From the NCBI RefSeq assembly GCF_014643535.1, contig NZ_BMJQ01000003.1, forward strand, positions 248,001-312,000: a stretch of 64,000 bases of DNA, read 5' to 3'. Within the stretch, counting starts at the first letter, position 1; each line of letters begins with the position of its first letter. The notes beneath the pieces are model-generated. The model made no database searches and was not told where the DNA came from. It saw only the letters and a list, made by a program, of their open reading frames with translations. The position numbers and the translations under genes are program-made. The stretch comes from Aliidongia dinghuensis. GTDB lineage: Bacteria > Pseudomonadota > Alphaproteobacteria > ATCC43930 > CGMCC-115725. Positions 63,865-64,000 of the stretch are shown piece by piece.

Positions 63865-64000
63865 CTACCAGGAACTTTCCGTGAGGAAGTTCTGGGCGAG
63901 GAACTGATAGAGCCGGCGGATCGCCGCCTCGGTGGCGCTCGAGATGTCCGGCACCAGCCCCTCCCACGCGACCAGGATCTCGTCCCATTTCATCAATTGC
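63865..64000 (-). CDS. C-terminal end of an unidentified gene (cut by window edge)
   Basis: Open frame reading QLMKWDEILVAWEGLVPDIS ... AIRRLYQFLAQNFL and stopping at TAG just before the DUF2161-like gene. It is open to the window edge; an ATG at 63993 could also make it a 42-residue small protein. No family recognised. Its closeness to the downstream start suggests one operon. Confidence 0.5.
   Translation of the reverse strand, partial: QLMKWDEILVAWEGLVPDISSATEAAIRRLYQFLAQNFLTESSW

Noticed and set aside
63865..64000. Complete small protein of 42 residues
   Set aside because: The frame is open to the window edge upstream of the possible ATG, so it is more safely treated as the tail of a longer gene.

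Overview
The window looks like chromosome from a high-GC, Gram-negative alphaproteobacterium, most likely a Rhodospirillales-type environmental heterotroph. The evidence is roughly two-thirds G+C in the coding regions, strong use of GTG/TTG starts and ATGA overlaps, a PAS_5-type small protein, a DmeR/DmeF metal efflux pair, short atypical flagellins and very many peptide and organic-acid uptake genes. The genus assignment is inference only. No rRNA, tRNA, CRISPR array or recognisable transposase was found.

Layout. 0-5.4 kb: hexuronate/polyol catabolism (GntR/FCD regulator, uxaC, mannitol-dehydrogenase-type oxidoreductase, start of a sugar ABC ATPase), with an AGE-type epimerase diverging. 5.4-7.5 kb: two tandem short flagellins. 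7.7-11.1 kb: a ZnuA-like metal-binding protein and a TonB-dependent receptor, each preceded by a matching Zur-box-like site. 11.2 kb: a CHAP-domain secreted protein. 12-21.9 kb: a dipeptide-type ABC importer operon (DppF, DppD, DppC, DppB, DppA) interleaved with a D-threonine-aldolase/D-serine-dehydratase-like PLP enzyme, a RidA protein and an N-acyl-D-amino-acid deacylase, with a divergent IclR regulator. This reads as uptake and breakdown of D-amino-acid-containing compounds. 22.1-23.3 kb: a membrane SPFH-domain protein. 23.5-30.8 kb: a second dipeptide ABC operon with two tandem paralogous binding proteins. 31-37.7 kb: a PAS_5 protein, a luciferase-like oxidoreductase, a DASS/RCK transporter, an MHS-type MFS carrier and a TrpD2-like protein. 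37.9-40.7 kb: DUF427, egtB and egtD (ergothioneine). 40.8-43.5 kb: a hydrolase, then dmeR-dmeF. 43.5-47.7 kb: a Liv-type binding protein, HMG-CoA lyase, a class III CoA-transferase and their GntR regulator with two palindromic operators. 47.8-60.4 kb: housekeeping and metabolic genes (NIPSNAP, WYL regulator, alcohol dehydrogenase, Tex, ribokinase, GST, enoyl-CoA hydratase, TetR, LysR/LysE/cupin).

60.5-63.2 kb is the clearest accessory segment. Base composition drops to about half G+C. It carries a DUF6602-like PD-(D/E)XK protein and a HEPN plus multi-zinc-ribbon protein, and it is bracketed by a perfect 17-bp inverted repeat. It is the best candidate in the window for an undescribed (possibly defence-type) module. 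After it the high-GC chromosome resumes with a DUF2161-like nuclease-fold protein and the end of another gene.

Intergenic palindromic repeats recur. One family (CCGTCAT...ATGACGG ends) sits three times inside the first peptide operon; another (CCCTC...GAGGG) lies beside znuA and the HMG-CoA lyase gene.
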